13,548 nt of DNA, taken from assembly GCA_041688215.1 (NCBI GenBank), contig JBDNIO010000116.1, positions 1-13,548 of the forward strand, read 5' to 3'. A program made the position numbers and the translations under genes. Positions 13,334 to 13,548 of the stretch are shown here, piece after piece; within the stretch, counting starts at the first letter, position 1, and every line of letters begins with the position of its first letter. Under the pieces are notes generated by a model, which did no database searches, was not told the DNA's origin, and saw only the letters and a list, made by a program, of their open reading frames with translations. The stretch is from JBDNIO01 sp041688215 (GTDB taxonomy: Bacteria; Pseudomonadota; Gammaproteobacteria; Nevskiales; Salinisphaeraceae).

Positions 13334-13548
13334 ATGGAACGATTTATACTACAAGATGAACAATGGCTGCGTCTTGCGCCGCTTTTGCCGGGGAAATCAA
13401 CTGACGTCGGTGTGACGGCATCCGATAACCGGCTGTTTATAGAAGCGGTTTTATGGATTGGCCGGACAGGAGCACCCTGGCGTGATCTGCCCGCTGAGTT
13501 GGGTAATTGGCATACCACCTTCACGCGCTTCTCGCGCTGGGCGAAGAA
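13334..13548 (+). CDS. IS5-family transposase, N-terminal 71 codons (partial)
   Basis: The open frame from the ATG at 13334 runs off the window end. The N-terminus LQDEQWLRLAPLLP, then DNRLFIEAVLWIGRTGAPWR, DLPAELGNWHT and FTRFSRWAK is the highly characteristic start of IS5-family transposases of the IS1031/IS427 kind, often encoded in two frames joined by a programmed shift. The catalytic DDE residues lie downstream, outside the window, so activity cannot be judged. GGGAG, eight bases upstream, serves as ribosome-binding site and is partly held in a hairpin. The insertion lies just after the FAH-family gene, in the same direction, and probably replaced or displaced that operon's natural terminator. 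Confidence 0.9.
   Translation, partial: MERFILQDEQWLRLAPLLPGKSTDVGVTASDNRLFIEAVLWIGRTGAPWRDLPAELGNWHTTFTRFSRWAK

Larger units (their letters stand above)
13277..13548 (+). mobile_element. Left end of an IS5-family insertion sequence (runs off right edge)
   Basis: A transposase gene opens at 13334. The DNA before it, from about GGTCGTATTAACAA (13277 on), is AT-richer than the host genes and has the look of an IS terminal repeat. The preceding CTAG/TA (13274-13277) is a plausible target site of IS5-type elements. The exact outer end and the duplicated target cannot be fixed without the right end, which lies outside the window. Confidence 0.72.

Noticed and set aside
1..13548. CRISPR arrays, tRNA/rRNA genes, phage or defence modules
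   Set aside because: I looked for regularly spaced repeats, tRNA-like cloverleaf arms and typical defence or phage gene pairs on both strands and saw none.

Overview
The window looks like a core chromosomal segment of a gammaproteobacterium. Evidence for this is the moderately GC-rich coding sequence and the gene neighbourhood: a YfgD-type ArsC, hda, an AI-2E/PerM-type membrane protein, a DUF2066 protein, purM-purN, apbC (mrp) divergent from metG, and rnfB-nth. Genus and species cannot be read from the sequence. Nearly all of it is housekeeping DNA, broken up by three pieces of mobile DNA: a group II intron reverse transcriptase fragment at the left edge, a short inverted-repeat (MITE-like) element at about 4200-4398, and the start of an IS5-type insertion sequence at the right edge.

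Layout. 1-161 (-): fragment of a group II intron reverse transcriptase, running off the left edge. 240-1528 (+): compact operon arsC/yfgD, wrbA-like quinone oxidoreductase, DUF2069 membrane protein. 1536-4197 (-): perM-like transporter, hda, TraB/GumN-family exported protein, read in that order with start/stop codons overlapping by 1-4 bases. 4200-4398: MITE-like element whose left end supplies the sequence just upstream of perM. 4403-5527 (-): exported DUF2066 protein. 5528-5637: divergent promoter region with a perfect 17-bp interrupted dyad. 5638-8085 (+): purM, purN, DUF3108 exported protein, again overlapping. 8092-9177 (-): apbC/mrp. 9178-9287: divergent promoter and leader with three TTTT(T/G)TTTCATG repeats. 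9288-13268 (+): metG, soluble rnfB, nth, FAH-family acylpyruvase, separated by 8-12 bases and probably one operon. 13277-13548: left end and first 71 codons of an IS5-family transposase. No gene-free stretch exceeds 300 bases.

Functionally the window covers regulation of replication initiation (Hda), purine synthesis (PurM and PurN, two enzymes of one pathway), Fe-S cluster delivery (ApbC) beside two Fe-S proteins (RnfB, Nth), methionyl-tRNA charging, base-excision repair, and small redox and metabolite-repair enzymes. I see no CRISPR array, toxin-antitoxin pair, phage module, tRNA or rRNA. I did not find a convincing new multi-gene system. The most unusual items are the MITE-like element that has become the perM leader and the repeated poly-T/ATG leader of metG.
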